From an uncultured Lachnospiraceae bacterium (GTDB taxonomy: Bacteria > Bacillota > Clostridia > Lachnospirales > Lachnospiraceae), in the NCBI GenBank assembly GCA_900549665.1, contig URPH01000004.1, forward strand, positions 48,759 to 112,758: 64,000 nt of DNA. Reading direction: 5' to 3'. Below are positions 27,610 to 37,055 of this stretch, one piece after another. How positions within the stretch are numbered: position 1 is the first letter of the stretch; every line of letters starts with the position of its first letter. The notes beneath the pieces are model-generated. The model made no database searches. It saw only the letters and a program-made list of their open reading frames with translations, and was not told the DNA's origin. A program made the position numbers and the translations under genes.

Positions 27610-29228
27610 GTTTTGTCTCCCAATGATGTAATGATTTTTAAAGCAATTTTAAGGCCGTCGCAGGCTGCACTTGTAATCCCGCCTGCATATCCGGCTCCTT
27701 CTCCGCATGGATACAGTCCCTTTATTGTAATCGACTGAAGGTCTTTGCCGCGATGGATGCGGACCGGTGATGAGGTACGCGGCTCCACTCCTGTGATCAG
27801 GACATCATCTGCATCAAAGCCTTTTATCTTGCGACCAAAAGAGCACATTCCGTCCATAAATGCCTGTTCGATTTCCTGACTGTATATATTTCTCAGGTTG
27901 CCAAAGGAATACTGCCCTTTTATCTGCGGTCTGATGCTTCCAAAGCCTGTACTGATCCTGTCAGCCTTGTAATCGGCATAGCGCTGGACGGGAATCCTTC
28001 CGCCACATGCCTGATAAGCCTTTTCTTCGATCATTTCCTGATATTTTACACCGGACAAGGGTCCTTCGTCCGGATAATCATCCGGACTGACCGAGATGAT
28101 TATGGCACTGTTTGCATTATCGCCGGCTCTGTCACTGTAGCTCATCCCATTGACACAGAGTCTTTTTTTTTCGCTGGAAGCATTGACCACATAACCGCCC
28201 GGACACATACAAAAGCTGTAAACGCCCCTTTTATTTTGGGACTGTGCCGTCACCTTGTAGGCAGCCGGTGGAAATAAGCCCACATTTTGTTCGCCGTATT
28301 GTGCCTTATCCATATCCTTTTGCAGATGCTGGACACGGTAGCCGACTGCGAATGACTTGGCTTCCATCGGTATCCGGTGATCATTTAACATACGAAACGT
28401 GTCTCTGGCACTGTGGCCGATCGCAAGTATGATATGATCGGTGTCAATCCGGTCTTTGTGATTGATCTCGATACCACAGACCTTTCTATTGTAAGGGTCA
28501 TCTGTACAGTCCGTGAAAAAAATATCGGTCATCTGTGATTCAAAATAGATGTCGCCACCCTTGGCCCTGATGGCATTTCTCAGATTTCGGACAATTTGGA
28601 ACAAGGCATCGGTTCCGACATGCGGCTTTTGCTGATACTGTATTTCGGGCCTGGCCCCCATTTCAACAAACAGTCGGAAAACCTCTTTCTGATAGCCAAA
28701 AGGATCCTTGTTGAGAGTGTTTAATTTGCCGTCTGAAAAAGTTCCGGCACCGCCTTCTCCAAACTGTACATTGGATGTGGTATCTAAAACACCGGTCTCC
28801 CAGAATGTTTCTACATCTTTTTTGCGTTCCTCTACCGGACGTCCACGTTCGAGTAAGATTGGCCTTAGATTGGCAAGGGCCAGATAATAGGCACAAAAAA
28901 GTCCGGCCGGGCCGGCGCCTACGATCACTGGTCTTTTTTTCATATGATCTGTCTGACAGACAGGTAACTCAAATGGAATTTCCCTATACACAGACAGATT
29001 GGCATCTCTTTTTCCGACTTTATGTAACAGCTGCTGTTCATTGGAAACTTCAAATGCCACACTGAGTGAATAAAAAATATCTGTCTTTTTTCTGGCATCA
29101 AGGGATTCCTTTAAGATCTTTATCTTAGTAATACTTTCTCTTGATATATGTAGTTTATCTGCCAAAGCTCGGATCATGTCATCAGACGTATATCCGGGTC
29201 TGCATTTTAATTGATTGTATTTTAACAT
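27606..29228 (-). CDS. Uncharacterised FAD-dependent dehydrogenase (COG2509-like)
   Basis: The 540-residue protein has a ferredoxin-like N-terminal part (about 1-80, starting LKYNQLKCRPGYTSDDMIRA) and a two-dinucleotide-fold flavoprotein core with VIVGAGPAGLFCAYYLA and GEGGAGTFSDGKLNT. The C-terminal PCGEGAGYAGGITSAACDG is the second FAD contact. These marks match the COG2509 dehydrogenase family, whose substrate is unknown. A longer frame starts at 29264 inside the neighbour, but ATG 29228 with GGAA upstream, one base after the neighbour's stop, is the better start. It pairs with the next BaiN-type flavoprotein. Confidence 0.9.
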   Translation of the reverse strand: MLKYNQLKCRPGYTSDDMIRALADKLHISRESITKIKILKESLDARKKTDIFYSLSVAFEVSNEQQLLHKVGKRDANLSVYREIPFELPVCQTDHMKKRPVIVGAGPAGLFCAYYLALANLRPILLERGRPVEERKKDVETFWETGVLDTTSNVQFGEGGAGTFSDGKLNTLNKDPFGYQKEVFRLFVEMGARPEIQYQQKPHVGTDALFQIVRNLRNAIRAKGGDIYFESQMTDIFFTDCTDDPYNRKVCGIEINHKDRIDTDHIILAIGHSARDTFRMLNDHRIPMEAKSFAVGYRVQHLQKDMDKAQYGEQNVGLFPPAAYKVTAQSQNKRGVYSFCMCPGGYVVNASSEKKRLCVNGMSYSDRAGDNANSAIIISVSPDDYPDEGPLSGVKYQEMIEEKAYQACGGRIPVQRYADYKADRISTGFGSIRPQIKGQYSFGNLRNIYSQEIEQAFMDGMCSFGRKIKGFDADDVLITGVEPRTSSPVRIHRGKDLQSITIKGLYPCGEGAGYAGGITSAACDGLKIALKIITSLGDKT

Positions 29229-29229
29229 C

Positions 29230-30480
29230 TTAATTTCCTGTTTTGGCACTGTCATATCCGGCAATCAATCCACCGGAAAATGCCCAGTGCAGATTGTAGC
29301 CGCCACAGTCACCGGTTATATTTAACATTTCTCCGACCACATAAATACCCGGATACCGGATCAGTTCAAAATGGTCATTGATGGCATTGAGCGAAAGTCC
29401 TCCTCCGGTTACCTGGCAAAAATCAAAGCCTTTGAGATCGGTTATGGGAAAACAGATTTTCTTAAACTGCTTTGCAAGCCTGCGGATCTCTTTTTTATCA
29501 AGATCTCTGCAAAGAATACCGTGAAGGCTGCATTGTCTGACAAAAAAGGCAATCCATTTTTTATGGAGGAAACCATCCAGTGCTTCTTCTGCTGTGATGT
29601 CTGCATATTGCATAAACTGATGTAAAAGCTCTTCATAAAGCTGTTGCTCTTCTTCAAACGGAAAAAGATCAACAACAGCCGTAAGCTCACCAGGACGGCA
29701 TTTTGTCTGACGGCAGTATGGATAAATTGTCGAGCTTATCTGAAATACGGGAATGCCGGAAAGACCATAATCGGTAAATTGTATCTGGCCGTATTGTGAT
29801 CGGATGACCTCTCCGGACGGATCTAAAAGTGTTACTGCGGCATTGGTCCTAAGACCTGACAGCATTTTCAGATTATCTCTTTTGCAAATAAGGGAGGTCA
29901 GTGCCGGGTATGGTGCGATCACCGGAAGCTGCAGTTTTTGGAGAAGATCAAAGCCCGATCCGTCAGAGCCTGTCTTTGGGTAGGAGCTTCCACCGCAGGC
30001 CAGAATGACGGCATCGGCATAATATTCCTTTTTATCCGTAACAACCTGCGTATGTCCTTTTTTATAGGATAACCGGATGATCTGTTCATTGGTATGAATC
30101 TGAACGCCCAGTCTGTTAAGCTCTCGTAAAAAAACATTGACTACCGAAGCGGCAGCTTCCGTTTCCGGATAGATATAGGTTTCTCTCAAAACCGTCGTCC
30201 TAAGACCGATGGAATGAAAAAAATCCAGTAGCTTCTGCGGAGGATAAAGCTCTAAAACCCTTTTGACAAAGGAAGCATCCCCTGCGTCTGCCGTAATATA
30301 ATGACAGCTGTCCATATCCATATTGGTCAGATTGCATTTACCGTTTCCGGTCATCAGTATTTTTTTGCCGATCCGATCCTGATGCTCCAACAGAATCACT
30401 TCCGTATCACCTTGTGCGGCTGATATACATGCAGCAATTCCTGCTGCACCGCCACCAATGATAACAACCCGTTTTTTCAT
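29230..30480 (-). CDS. BaiN/YhiN-family FAD-binding oxidoreductase
   Basis: The 416-residue protein belongs to the HI0933/BaiN flavoprotein family. It opens with the Rossmann motif VVIIGGGAAGIAACISAAQ, has the family block GKKILMTGNGKCNLTN, and ends with GGGLSLNAINDHFE and GECGD-like MLNITGDCGGYNLHWAFSG. One clostridial member, BaiN, reduces bile-acid intermediates, but most members have no known substrate and no bile-acid operon is present here. I moved the start from 30498 to ATG 30480, which has GAGG seven bases upstream. Confidence 0.9.
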   Translation of the reverse strand: MKKRVVIIGGGAAGIAACISAAQGDTEVILLEHQDRIGKKILMTGNGKCNLTNMDMDSCHYITADAGDASFVKRVLELYPPQKLLDFFHSIGLRTTVLRETYIYPETEAAASVVNVFLRELNRLGVQIHTNEQIIRLSYKKGHTQVVTDKKEYYADAVILACGGSSYPKTGSDGSGFDLLQKLQLPVIAPYPALTSLICKRDNLKMLSGLRTNAAVTLLDPSGEVIRSQYGQIQFTDYGLSGIPVFQISSTIYPYCRQTKCRPGELTAVVDLFPFEEEQQLYEELLHQFMQYADITAEEALDGFLHKKWIAFFVRQCSLHGILCRDLDKKEIRRLAKQFKKICFPITDLKGFDFCQVTGGGLSLNAINDHFELIRYPGIYVVGEMLNITGDCGGYNLHWAFSGGLIAGYDSAKTGN

Positions 30481-30517
30481 ACTTTTTCCTCGTTGCATAG
30501 ATAACTATAGTATACAA

Positions 30518-31171
30518 CTAACTCGAATAAGACTCAAGAAAATTGTACAGTTCTGCCTCATCACGGATGTATTTACCATCGAGAATCTCCTGCGTCAGAT
30601 GCTCCGGTAACGCGTGGATGGAAATATTGGTCACAAGATAAATCTGTTTTTGATCGGCAGTATAAACATATACCTTATCATCATATGCCATGAGATAAAA
30701 ACCTTCCGGTTCTATCACGTTTATGGCTTCTTTGTCCTCCTCATAAGTCTGATAATCCTTGGGGGTGTCCTTGGAAATATCATATTGCTTGATGATTACG
30801 ATGCGTTCCGATGAAAAAGACGACAGACGGATGTCGCTGATGCCCTTTTCTCTTTCGGATAATACCGGTGAAACCATTTCTCTGTTTAGAATCTCGATTA
30901 GCTGATCTCTTGTTTTATCAATATATTGATCCGGAATTTTTTCAATCAGGGTTTCATAACTGTCATCCGATAAATTCTGTTCAATCACAATACATTCCGT
31001 GTCACAGGAAGTTTTGGCGGGACTTTGAGATACCTCTGCTGTTTCTGTTTTGCTTATCATCTCCTGTCTTGTTGTATCTTTCTGTTTCTTCATGTAGAAA
31101 TACCCAAAGACAACCCAAAATAACACCAAAATACAGGCACAAAAAATACTGATACGATAAAAAATCTTCAT
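30518..31171 (-). CDS. Unknown single-pass membrane protein
   Basis: I do not recognise this 217-residue protein. It starts with a short basic tail, then one strong membrane segment at about 8-28, then a Ser/Thr/Lys-rich spacer and a mixed alpha/beta extracytoplasmic domain. Acidic residues are frequent (QNLSDDSYETLIEKIPDQY), and Tyr-rich strands near the end (MAYDDKVYVYTADQKQIYLV) suggest a small folded domain. A good AAAAAGGAG ribosome-binding site precedes the ATG. Its neighbours are a flippase-like exporter upstream and two flavoproteins downstream, which does not fix a role. Confidence 0.75.
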   Translation of the reverse strand: MKIFYRISIFCACILVLFWVVFGYFYMKKQKDTTRQEMISKTETAEVSQSPAKTSCDTECIVIEQNLSDDSYETLIEKIPDQYIDKTRDQLIEILNREMVSPVLSEREKGISDIRLSSFSSERIVIIKQYDISKDTPKDYQTYEEDKEAINVIEPEGFYLMAYDDKVYVYTADQKQIYLVTNISIHALPEHLTQEILDGKYIRDEAELYNFLESYSS

Positions 31172-31220
31172 AACAAACTCCTTTTTATCAGTATCAGCAT
31201 TTTATTGTATTATATGCAGT

Positions 31221-32864
31221 TTACGAATAAATTCCGGTTAATTTACCGAATAAAAGTAACAATTTCCGTTGGGGAAATTCTGCAAGCTCGTGTTCTTTTA
31301 CCGCTCCGGATAAAATCAGAAGAAGAGAATGAAGCACAAGTGCCAGTATAAATGAAAGCACAAAGCATCCGACGCTTGTAAGGATATCCTTTAAGAGGAA
31401 TATACAAAATACGATCACTGCATAGATGACAAATGCAATAAACGGATATCCCAGATGGCGTAATAATTGCTTTTTGTACACAAAATAACGTCGTAAAAAG
31501 AACAGATTGACAAGGCAGATGATGGCATAGCAGATCACACCGGCTAAAATCACATCTGTCATGTCAGGCATTTTTTTGAGAATCAGGTAAAAATACACTA
31601 CGATTCCGGCGGTTCCTGCCACATATCCGATCAGATGGACATTTCCGCTTTCAAAGCCCTGTAAAAAAGAATGGGACAGCCGTGCAAATGCAATGAGAGC
31701 CATTAAGACAAAAATCCATAAAAATGACACATCCAGCGAGGTCTTAATATACCATTCCGTCATATAAGAGGTTGAAACACTAAAGAAAAACAACACCGGA
31801 AGGATAAAACAAAAATACTGTTTGATACCCGAAATCAGACGCATACCACCATGATACCGATCCTGACGCGCCATGGACTTGCGTAAGGATTCTTCAAAAT
31901 GCGAAGCAATCAACTTTGTAAAATATAATGGTATCAGAAAATTAAGAAGCATTTCTATTCCAAAAATTCCGAGCTGACTGATCGGATGCATCGTATCTGT
32001 ATAATCTGTCAGCGTATTTTTAATACTGTAAAAAACAACACCTGCAATAAGCGGCAGTAAATGGATGAACTGCCTGATCAGCGGAAACCAGAGAGAGGAA
32101 ATAAATGCCCGGATCTGTCCGACGGCATTCTCACTGTTTTTGCCATACGCTTCTGTTGTGCCGTTTTTAATATGATTACAGTATGCCTTGTGCAGAACAC
32201 ACATAAAGATACAGGAAATAAGATTGCCAATAACAAAACCCATTGCCATACCCGCAGTAAAAAAAGAGGTATGGATATAGGTATTATGCAGCAAATCCGC
32301 ATTCACATTTCCCGGCCTTCCAAAAAGATTGGAAAATAATATACCAAATATTATTCCGAAAACCGAGGTGATCATGATCCATGCCTGAAATGGCATACGC
32401 ATTCCAAATCCGGAAAAAGCGCCTGTCATCACACTGTTAAAAAACAATAAAGGAACGGCAAAAGCTAAAACAATCCATAAAAGACTGCCCAGACTTCCGA
32501 TCTTTAGCAGACTGCCGGCAAAACGATTCAACAATAAAAACAGACCACCGAGAACAATTCCCAAAACAAATGCAAAGCCACCACAGGCACTTGCAAAACG
32601 CAGGGCATTCCTTGTCTGGTTTCTGGACTGCCGGAATATCACAGCCCTTTTGGCAGTTGTAAAAAACGGAACCGCAAAGATTAAAACATAGATTCCATAT
32701 ATAAACAGGCAGGATATAAACAGTCCGACACCTGCAAGATCTGTATTTTTGTTGAGCCAGATCACTCCGGCAGCCATACATAGATAACTGAGAAGCAATG
32801 CTATGATGGTTGAAGAATCCCGAAATACGATATTGGGCTTTTGATTATTTTTTCTTTTGGACAT
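31221..32864 (-). CDS. MVF/SpoVB-like polysaccharide or lipid flippase
   Basis: The 547-residue polytopic protein has about 14 hydrophobic segments and a basic cytoplasmic start (MSKRKNNQ). Layout and length fit the MOP exporter superfamily (MurJ, SpoVB, Wzx). The Arg in FFTTAKRAVIFRQSRNQT after the second membrane pair resembles the position of conserved charges in MVF proteins. The cargo, lipid II or another undecaprenyl-linked glycan, cannot be told. It sits between ybeY and an unknown membrane protein, with no other glycan genes beside it. Confidence 0.75.
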   Translation of the reverse strand: MSKRKNNQKPNIVFRDSSTIIALLLSYLCMAAGVIWLNKNTDLAGVGLFISCLFIYGIYVLIFAVPFFTTAKRAVIFRQSRNQTRNALRFASACGGFAFVLGIVLGGLFLLLNRFAGSLLKIGSLGSLLWIVLAFAVPLLFFNSVMTGAFSGFGMRMPFQAWIMITSVFGIIFGILFSNLFGRPGNVNADLLHNTYIHTSFFTAGMAMGFVIGNLISCIFMCVLHKAYCNHIKNGTTEAYGKNSENAVGQIRAFISSLWFPLIRQFIHLLPLIAGVVFYSIKNTLTDYTDTMHPISQLGIFGIEMLLNFLIPLYFTKLIASHFEESLRKSMARQDRYHGGMRLISGIKQYFCFILPVLFFFSVSTSYMTEWYIKTSLDVSFLWIFVLMALIAFARLSHSFLQGFESGNVHLIGYVAGTAGIVVYFYLILKKMPDMTDVILAGVICYAIICLVNLFFLRRYFVYKKQLLRHLGYPFIAFVIYAVIVFCIFLLKDILTSVGCFVLSFILALVLHSLLLILSGAVKEHELAEFPQRKLLLLFGKLTGIYS

Positions 32865-32899
32865 TGGTATTCCTCCGAAACGGTCTTTTGATCTTTGGT

Positions 32900-33397
32900 T
32901 TATCTGAAAATTCCAAGCTCATTCATAATATCATTTTGATGGGCAAACATTTCCCGCTCCTCATCCGGCGTCATATGATCATACCCCATCAGGTGCAGCA
33001 TGCTGTGAACGATCAGAAAAGTAAATTCACGTAACTGGCTGTGCCCAAACTCTTCTGCCTGCGAAACGATCCGGTCATGGCACAGGATAATATCTCCAAG
33101 CATAAGCTCTCCTGTTTCCGGATTGAAATAGGAACTGACATCGGAAGCTGCAATGGAAAAATCAGCTGGGGCCGGGTAATCAACAGCCGGAAAGGACAAC
33201 ACATCTGTCGGTGAATCGATACCGCGGTAATCGTTGTTGTATTCCCGGATTCCTTCTAAATCCGTGATCAGGACATTGACCTCTGCTTCATAAGGACAGT
33301 CCTCGTGCTGCAGGGCTTTTTTGACGGCTTTTTCAACCGTCTCATGAATATCAAAATCATAACCGGCATCTATTTCATTTTCAACGTAAAAAGTCAT
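32900..33397 (-). CDS. ybeY: Endoribonuclease YbeY (16S rRNA maturation factor)
   Basis: YbeY is a zinc-dependent ribonuclease involved in 16S rRNA 3' maturation and ribosome quality control. The 165-residue product has the zinc motif HSMLHLMGYDH and the preceding LGDIILCHD block, as well as LITDLEGIREYNNDYRGIDS. Its 5' end overlaps the PgpH-like gene by 17 bases. The phoH, PgpH-like, ybeY order is conserved in Firmicutes. Confidence 0.95.
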   Translation of the reverse strand: MTFYVENEIDAGYDFDIHETVEKAVKKALQHEDCPYEAEVNVLITDLEGIREYNNDYRGIDSPTDVLSFPAVDYPAPADFSIAASDVSSYFNPETGELMLGDIILCHDRIVSQAEEFGHSQLREFTFLIVHSMLHLMGYDHMTPDEEREMFAHQNDIMNELGIFR

Positions 33398-34478
33398 AGT
33401 ATTTTTTTTCCTCCAAGAGTTCTTTTTTGATCAGACTGATATCCTTAAGTGTCAGATCACAGTTTGCCAGATCGTCGCATTCTGTTTTTTTATGAATAAT
33501 AACATCTATGATCTTTTCATAATTGACCTGTGAATCAGCATCTTTTTGAAATAAATAGGTCAGGGAAGAAACCAGGGCATCACAGATCTGGACAATGGCA
33601 GCTTCCTTGGACACTGTCGCAGTATGCTTGATTCCATACTCTTTCATGACCCTGCGCAAGGGCGCCGGAAAATGGCAGGTGGCAGCCACGGTCAGTGTAT
33701 TCTGGATCGTATCCTTTCCCTGTATCAATCCAATCCTGTGATAATACCCAAGTGCCCTGGCAAGCAAATGATCGGCATGGATACAGCGCGCCGCTTTATC
33801 TGCCAGATAGGCTGTATGGACTGCGTGATAATAGGCATCCTCATCAATATCCTTGAGGCTTAAGAGCAATTCATGATCCGGATCGCTGATATTGGAATAA
33901 AACAGGTCATTTCTCGAAATAATCCGGTCAAATAAGATTTTCAAAAAAATGATCAGCAGGATAAATTCCGCAAAAAGCCGGATGCCGGAATACAGTAAAA
34001 AATCTCCCGGTAAAACTGCGGCATCTGTAACAAAGGGAATAAAATAGAGTCCACAGTCAATGACAAGCAAAATGACAACCGGAGCTGTATAACGGAAGGC
34101 TTTGGTCAGTCTGCCGAATAAAACACAGCCTGCCACCCCCACTAAAAACATGACAAACAGCTGTCCGACGGATACCTGCCATACATAATAAGCTAATAAC
34201 AGATAGGAAATATACATGACAAATCCCAATAGCTGACTGGAAAAGGCAACGAGAAAAACTGCCAGTATCCCTATTGGAAATGCATAAAACGGAACCACAT
34301 ATAAAAGACCGCAAAATAGAAAACCCAAAAGATAAACAATCCATAATCTGAGCTTATGAGACTGATTGTAACTAAACAGACTTTTGTTCTGCAATGTGAA
34401 ATAATAACATATTCCCAAAATAAAACCATATGCAATTATAATCATGGCTATCATCAGTATATTGGTTATCGACATCAT
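33381..34478 (-). CDS. Shortened PgpH-like membrane protein with degenerate HD domain
   Basis: The gene occupies the slot of pgpH (yqfF), the cyclic-di-AMP phosphodiesterase between phoH and ybeY, but encodes only 365 residues instead of about 700. Residues 1-185 hold six or seven membrane segments; the large N-terminal extracellular domain is missing. The cytosolic part aligns with the PgpH HD domain (H218 in YYHAVHTAYLAD, KEAAIVQICDALVSS near the end with D300). The key pair is HR (H247-R248, GYYHRIG) rather than HD, and the segment that normally supplies two further His ligands is shortened. Hydrolysis of c-di-AMP is therefore doubtful; a sensing or structural role is possible. Confidence 0.78.
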   Translation of the reverse strand: MMSITNILMIAMIIIAYGFILGICYYFTLQNKSLFSYNQSHKLRLWIVYLLGFLFCGLLYVVPFYAFPIGILAVFLVAFSSQLLGFVMYISYLLLAYYVWQVSVGQLFVMFLVGVAGCVLFGRLTKAFRYTAPVVILLVIDCGLYFIPFVTDAAVLPGDFLLYSGIRLFAEFILLIIFLKILFDRIISRNDLFYSNISDPDHELLLSLKDIDEDAYYHAVHTAYLADKAARCIHADHLLARALGYYHRIGLIQGKDTIQNTLTVAATCHFPAPLRRVMKEYGIKHTATVSKEAAIVQICDALVSSLTYLFQKDADSQVNYEKIIDVIIHKKTECDDLANCDLTLKDISLIKKELLEEKKYYDFLR

Positions 34479-35503
34479 TTTTTCCGTGCAGCTCTGTTCC
34501 TTTGTGTATTTTTATTTTGTGTATTGTTATTTAATGTATTTCGGCTCTGTTTATTTTCGTAATCTTCATATGCTTTGACAATTTTCTGGACAAGCGGGTG
34601 ACGGACGACATCCTTGCTTGTCAGATTGCAGAAAGCAATTCCGTCCACATGCGACAATACCTTTACTGCCACATCAAGACCGGATCTGGTACCCGCACTT
34701 AAATCCTTTTGTGAGCTGTCTCCGGTAACAACGACCTTGGAGCCAAAACCGATACGCGTTAAAAACATCTTCATCTGGGCTTCGGTTGTATTCTGGGCTT
34801 CATCCAGAATGATATAGGCATTGTCAAGTGTGCGCCCACGCATATATGCAAGCGGAGCTACTTCAATAAGACCCTTTTCCATATTTTTCTGAAAACTTTC
34901 AGCTCCCATGATCTGGTAAAGAGCATCATATAAAGGACGTAAATAAGGATCGATCTTGCTTTGTAAATCACCGGGCAGAAAGCCAAGCTTTTCTCCGGCT
35001 TCAATGGCGGGTCTTGTCAGGATGATCCGGCTGACCTCATTATTTTTAAATGCGGTAATCGCCATGGCCATGGCAAGAAATGTCTTTCCGGTGCCGGCAG
35101 GACCAAGTCCGAACACGATCATATTGTCCCGCATTGCCCGGACATATTTTTTCTGACCGATTGTCTTTGGCATGATCGGCTTGTTGCTGATGGTATGGCA
35201 GATAAAATCCTCTCCCATGGATAATAAACCGTCATCCTCATCTTCTTTGCTCATCATAACCGCATAATTGACATTTTGTTCTTCTATTTCTGTACCTTTT
35301 GTGGATATCTCCAGTAATTCCTGTAACAGGCGGTATACTTTTTTGACATTTGTTTTTTCACCGGTGATCTTTACCATTCCGTCCCGGTTGATCACAGAAA
35401 CGCCAAATTCATCCTCAACCTTGCGGATATAGGCATCATTGGTTCCAAATAATTTTTGCATGGACACATGATCAATATCTAAAAGCATTGTATAATCAGC
35501 CAC
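34475..35503 (-). CDS. phoH: PhoH-family ATPase
   Basis: The 342-residue protein has an N-terminal KH-like RNA-binding part (about 1-75, with NRDGMVKITGEKTNVKKVYR) and the PhoH ATPase domain with Walker A GLGPAGTGKTFLAMAMA, GEKLGFLPGDL and Walker B ILDEAQNTT. PhoH proteins bind ATP and are linked to RNA metabolism; phoH is usually beside ybeY. The last 25 residues are an Asn/Thr/Gln-rich, low-complexity tail ending RAARKK, probably disordered. The stop codon overlaps the next gene as ATGATG. Confidence 0.95.
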   Translation of the reverse strand: MADYTMLLDIDHVSMQKLFGTNDAYIRKVEDEFGVSVINRDGMVKITGEKTNVKKVYRLLQELLEISTKGTEIEEQNVNYAVMMSKEDEDDGLLSMGEDFICHTISNKPIMPKTIGQKKYVRAMRDNMIVFGLGPAGTGKTFLAMAMAITAFKNNEVSRIILTRPAIEAGEKLGFLPGDLQSKIDPYLRPLYDALYQIMGAESFQKNMEKGLIEVAPLAYMRGRTLDNAYIILDEAQNTTEAQMKMFLTRIGFGSKVVVTGDSSQKDLSAGTRSGLDVAVKVLSHVDGIAFCNLTSKDVVRHPLVQKIVKAYEDYENKQSRNTLNNNTQNKNTQRNRAARKK

Positions 35504-35505
35504 GT

Positions 35506-36723
35506 CTATTCTCCTGTTTCAATTTGACTTAAAATCGGCGTTTCCACCCCATCGGACATAAGGACCGTCAGATTGACCGTGATATCAACCCGATCTTTTT
35601 TATAATTTATTGTAACATCTTTTTTTATTATTTGAATACCTTTTTGATTCAAACTTTTGCAAAAATCGCAAAATCTTTCATCCAGTCTGCAAAGTGCCGT
35701 ATCTTTATTTAAAATTTCGTCCGTCATGGTATATTCCTGATATTTTTCATATCCGATATAAACCGGAAATATCTGATATATTTCAGGAGAAAAAATATAC
35801 TTCTGTGTGAAAATATCTCCGTGCTCATAAGGATCATGAAAAGAAAAGCCGAATTCTTTATCCTTCCATCCGACTACCGGATTTTCGTAAGACCTTCCGG
35901 TATAAATCTTTTGCTTCTGACGGTAATCCATTCCGTCCTGATATGTCATTTCATATTCAATGGAAATATCTCCGTCTGCCTGTGTCTGATGAATGGTCTT
36001 AACGGTTTCATCATCATTGTATACAAAAATGAGTCCGGAAATCAGTACATCCCCGGCTTTTACTGTATCCCCGACCTTTACCATCGGTGTTCCGTTTCTT
36101 GTAACCATATTTTTGACGGTTCCATCAACACTTGCACACAGATCAAACGGTTGTTTCACACCGGACCGATCCGTTGTCTGATCATTTGTTGTCTGATTTT
36201 CCTTGACGGTCAGGCACAATCTGGTGCCATCCACCTGAAACGATGCCCATGTAATATAGGGAAAACGATCTCTTAGCTTTTTTTCCAAAGCATCCGTATC
36301 AATCTGATATGCCGGTGTGCCATAAGAGATATTTTCCTGTCTTAAAAAATCGACAAAAATGTCCTCTGTCATCGTCCGGTTGCCGTCAATGGAAAATGAC
36401 CAGATAAAGCGCGTCGTCATAAACAGGGATATAAAACAGACTGCTAAGCAGATGGCAAATACCTTCCGTTTCCGATAGCGGAACAACCAAAAAGGCAGTC
36501 CCAGTTTTTTTCTGATGGCTACCTTGGTCTTGGTCTTTTTTAAAAATTCTTTGGTCTGAAACAGATCCTGTACGGAAATATAAAACTGATATCCATCCCG
36601 ATACGGATGAACCTTCCAGACTTTGATATGGTGGTGATTGCATAAATTCAAAAAACGTTCAGGCGAAAATCCATACAGATAGACAAACACATAGCCCTTC
36701 AGATATCGAAAAAACGAAAGCAT
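35506..36723 (-). CDS. yqfD: Sporulation protein YqfD
   Basis: YqfD is a membrane protein of the sigma-E regulon in spore-formers, needed for normal sporulation. The 405-residue product has a cytosolic N-terminal part with FSPERFLNLCNHHHIKVWKV, one membrane segment at about 90-112, and a long extracytoplasmic part that resembles a FtsQ-like POTRA fold (TRFIWSFSIDGNRTMTEDIF onward). The yqfC-yqfD-phoH order is the classic arrangement. This supports an endospore-forming ancestry. Confidence 0.92.
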   Translation of the reverse strand: MLSFFRYLKGYVFVYLYGFSPERFLNLCNHHHIKVWKVHPYRDGYQFYISVQDLFQTKEFLKKTKTKVAIRKKLGLPFWLFRYRKRKVFAICLAVCFISLFMTTRFIWSFSIDGNRTMTEDIFVDFLRQENISYGTPAYQIDTDALEKKLRDRFPYITWASFQVDGTRLCLTVKENQTTNDQTTDRSGVKQPFDLCASVDGTVKNMVTRNGTPMVKVGDTVKAGDVLISGLIFVYNDDETVKTIHQTQADGDISIEYEMTYQDGMDYRQKQKIYTGRSYENPVVGWKDKEFGFSFHDPYEHGDIFTQKYIFSPEIYQIFPVYIGYEKYQEYTMTDEILNKDTALCRLDERFCDFCKSLNQKGIQIIKKDVTINYKKDRVDITVNLTVLMSDGVETPILSQIETGE

Positions 36724-36724
36724 G

Positions 36725-37045
36725 TCATGACTCCATAAATGATATTTGATTGATCATACCGATTATTTTCATTTCATCGTTGTTGTAATAGTCTACCTGC
36801 AGTGACTGGCCATCTATGCAGATCCGCAGATCTCTGGCGCTGATCCAGATAAAATCCTCCGTGCATTCCAGGATACCTTTATAGTTTTCGACAAACAATT
36901 CCCGGTTGCTGTGCAGGGTGAGCACACAATCGCCGAAAACCAGCTCTTTGGGTATTTTCAAACATTCTGCCGCCTGTTTTTTGGCATGTTGGATCATATG
37001 GTTATTGTTTTGAAATAATCTGTTCATGTTATAATCATATGTCAA
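36725..37045 (-). CDS. yqfC: YabP/YqfC-family sporulation protein
   Basis: The 106-residue protein fits the YqfC/YabP family: an amphipathic start, then the beta-rich core with PKELVFGDCVLTLHSNRELF, VENYKGILECTEDFIWI and LRICIDGQSLQVDYYNNDEM. Family members act during spore formation. It lies one base upstream of yqfD, and the pair is conserved in spore-formers. Confidence 0.92.
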   Translation of the reverse strand: MTYDYNMNRLFQNNNHMIQHAKKQAAECLKIPKELVFGDCVLTLHSNRELFVENYKGILECTEDFIWISARDLRICIDGQSLQVDYYNNDEMKIIGMINQISFMES

Positions 37046-37055
37046 TATTTCAAAA

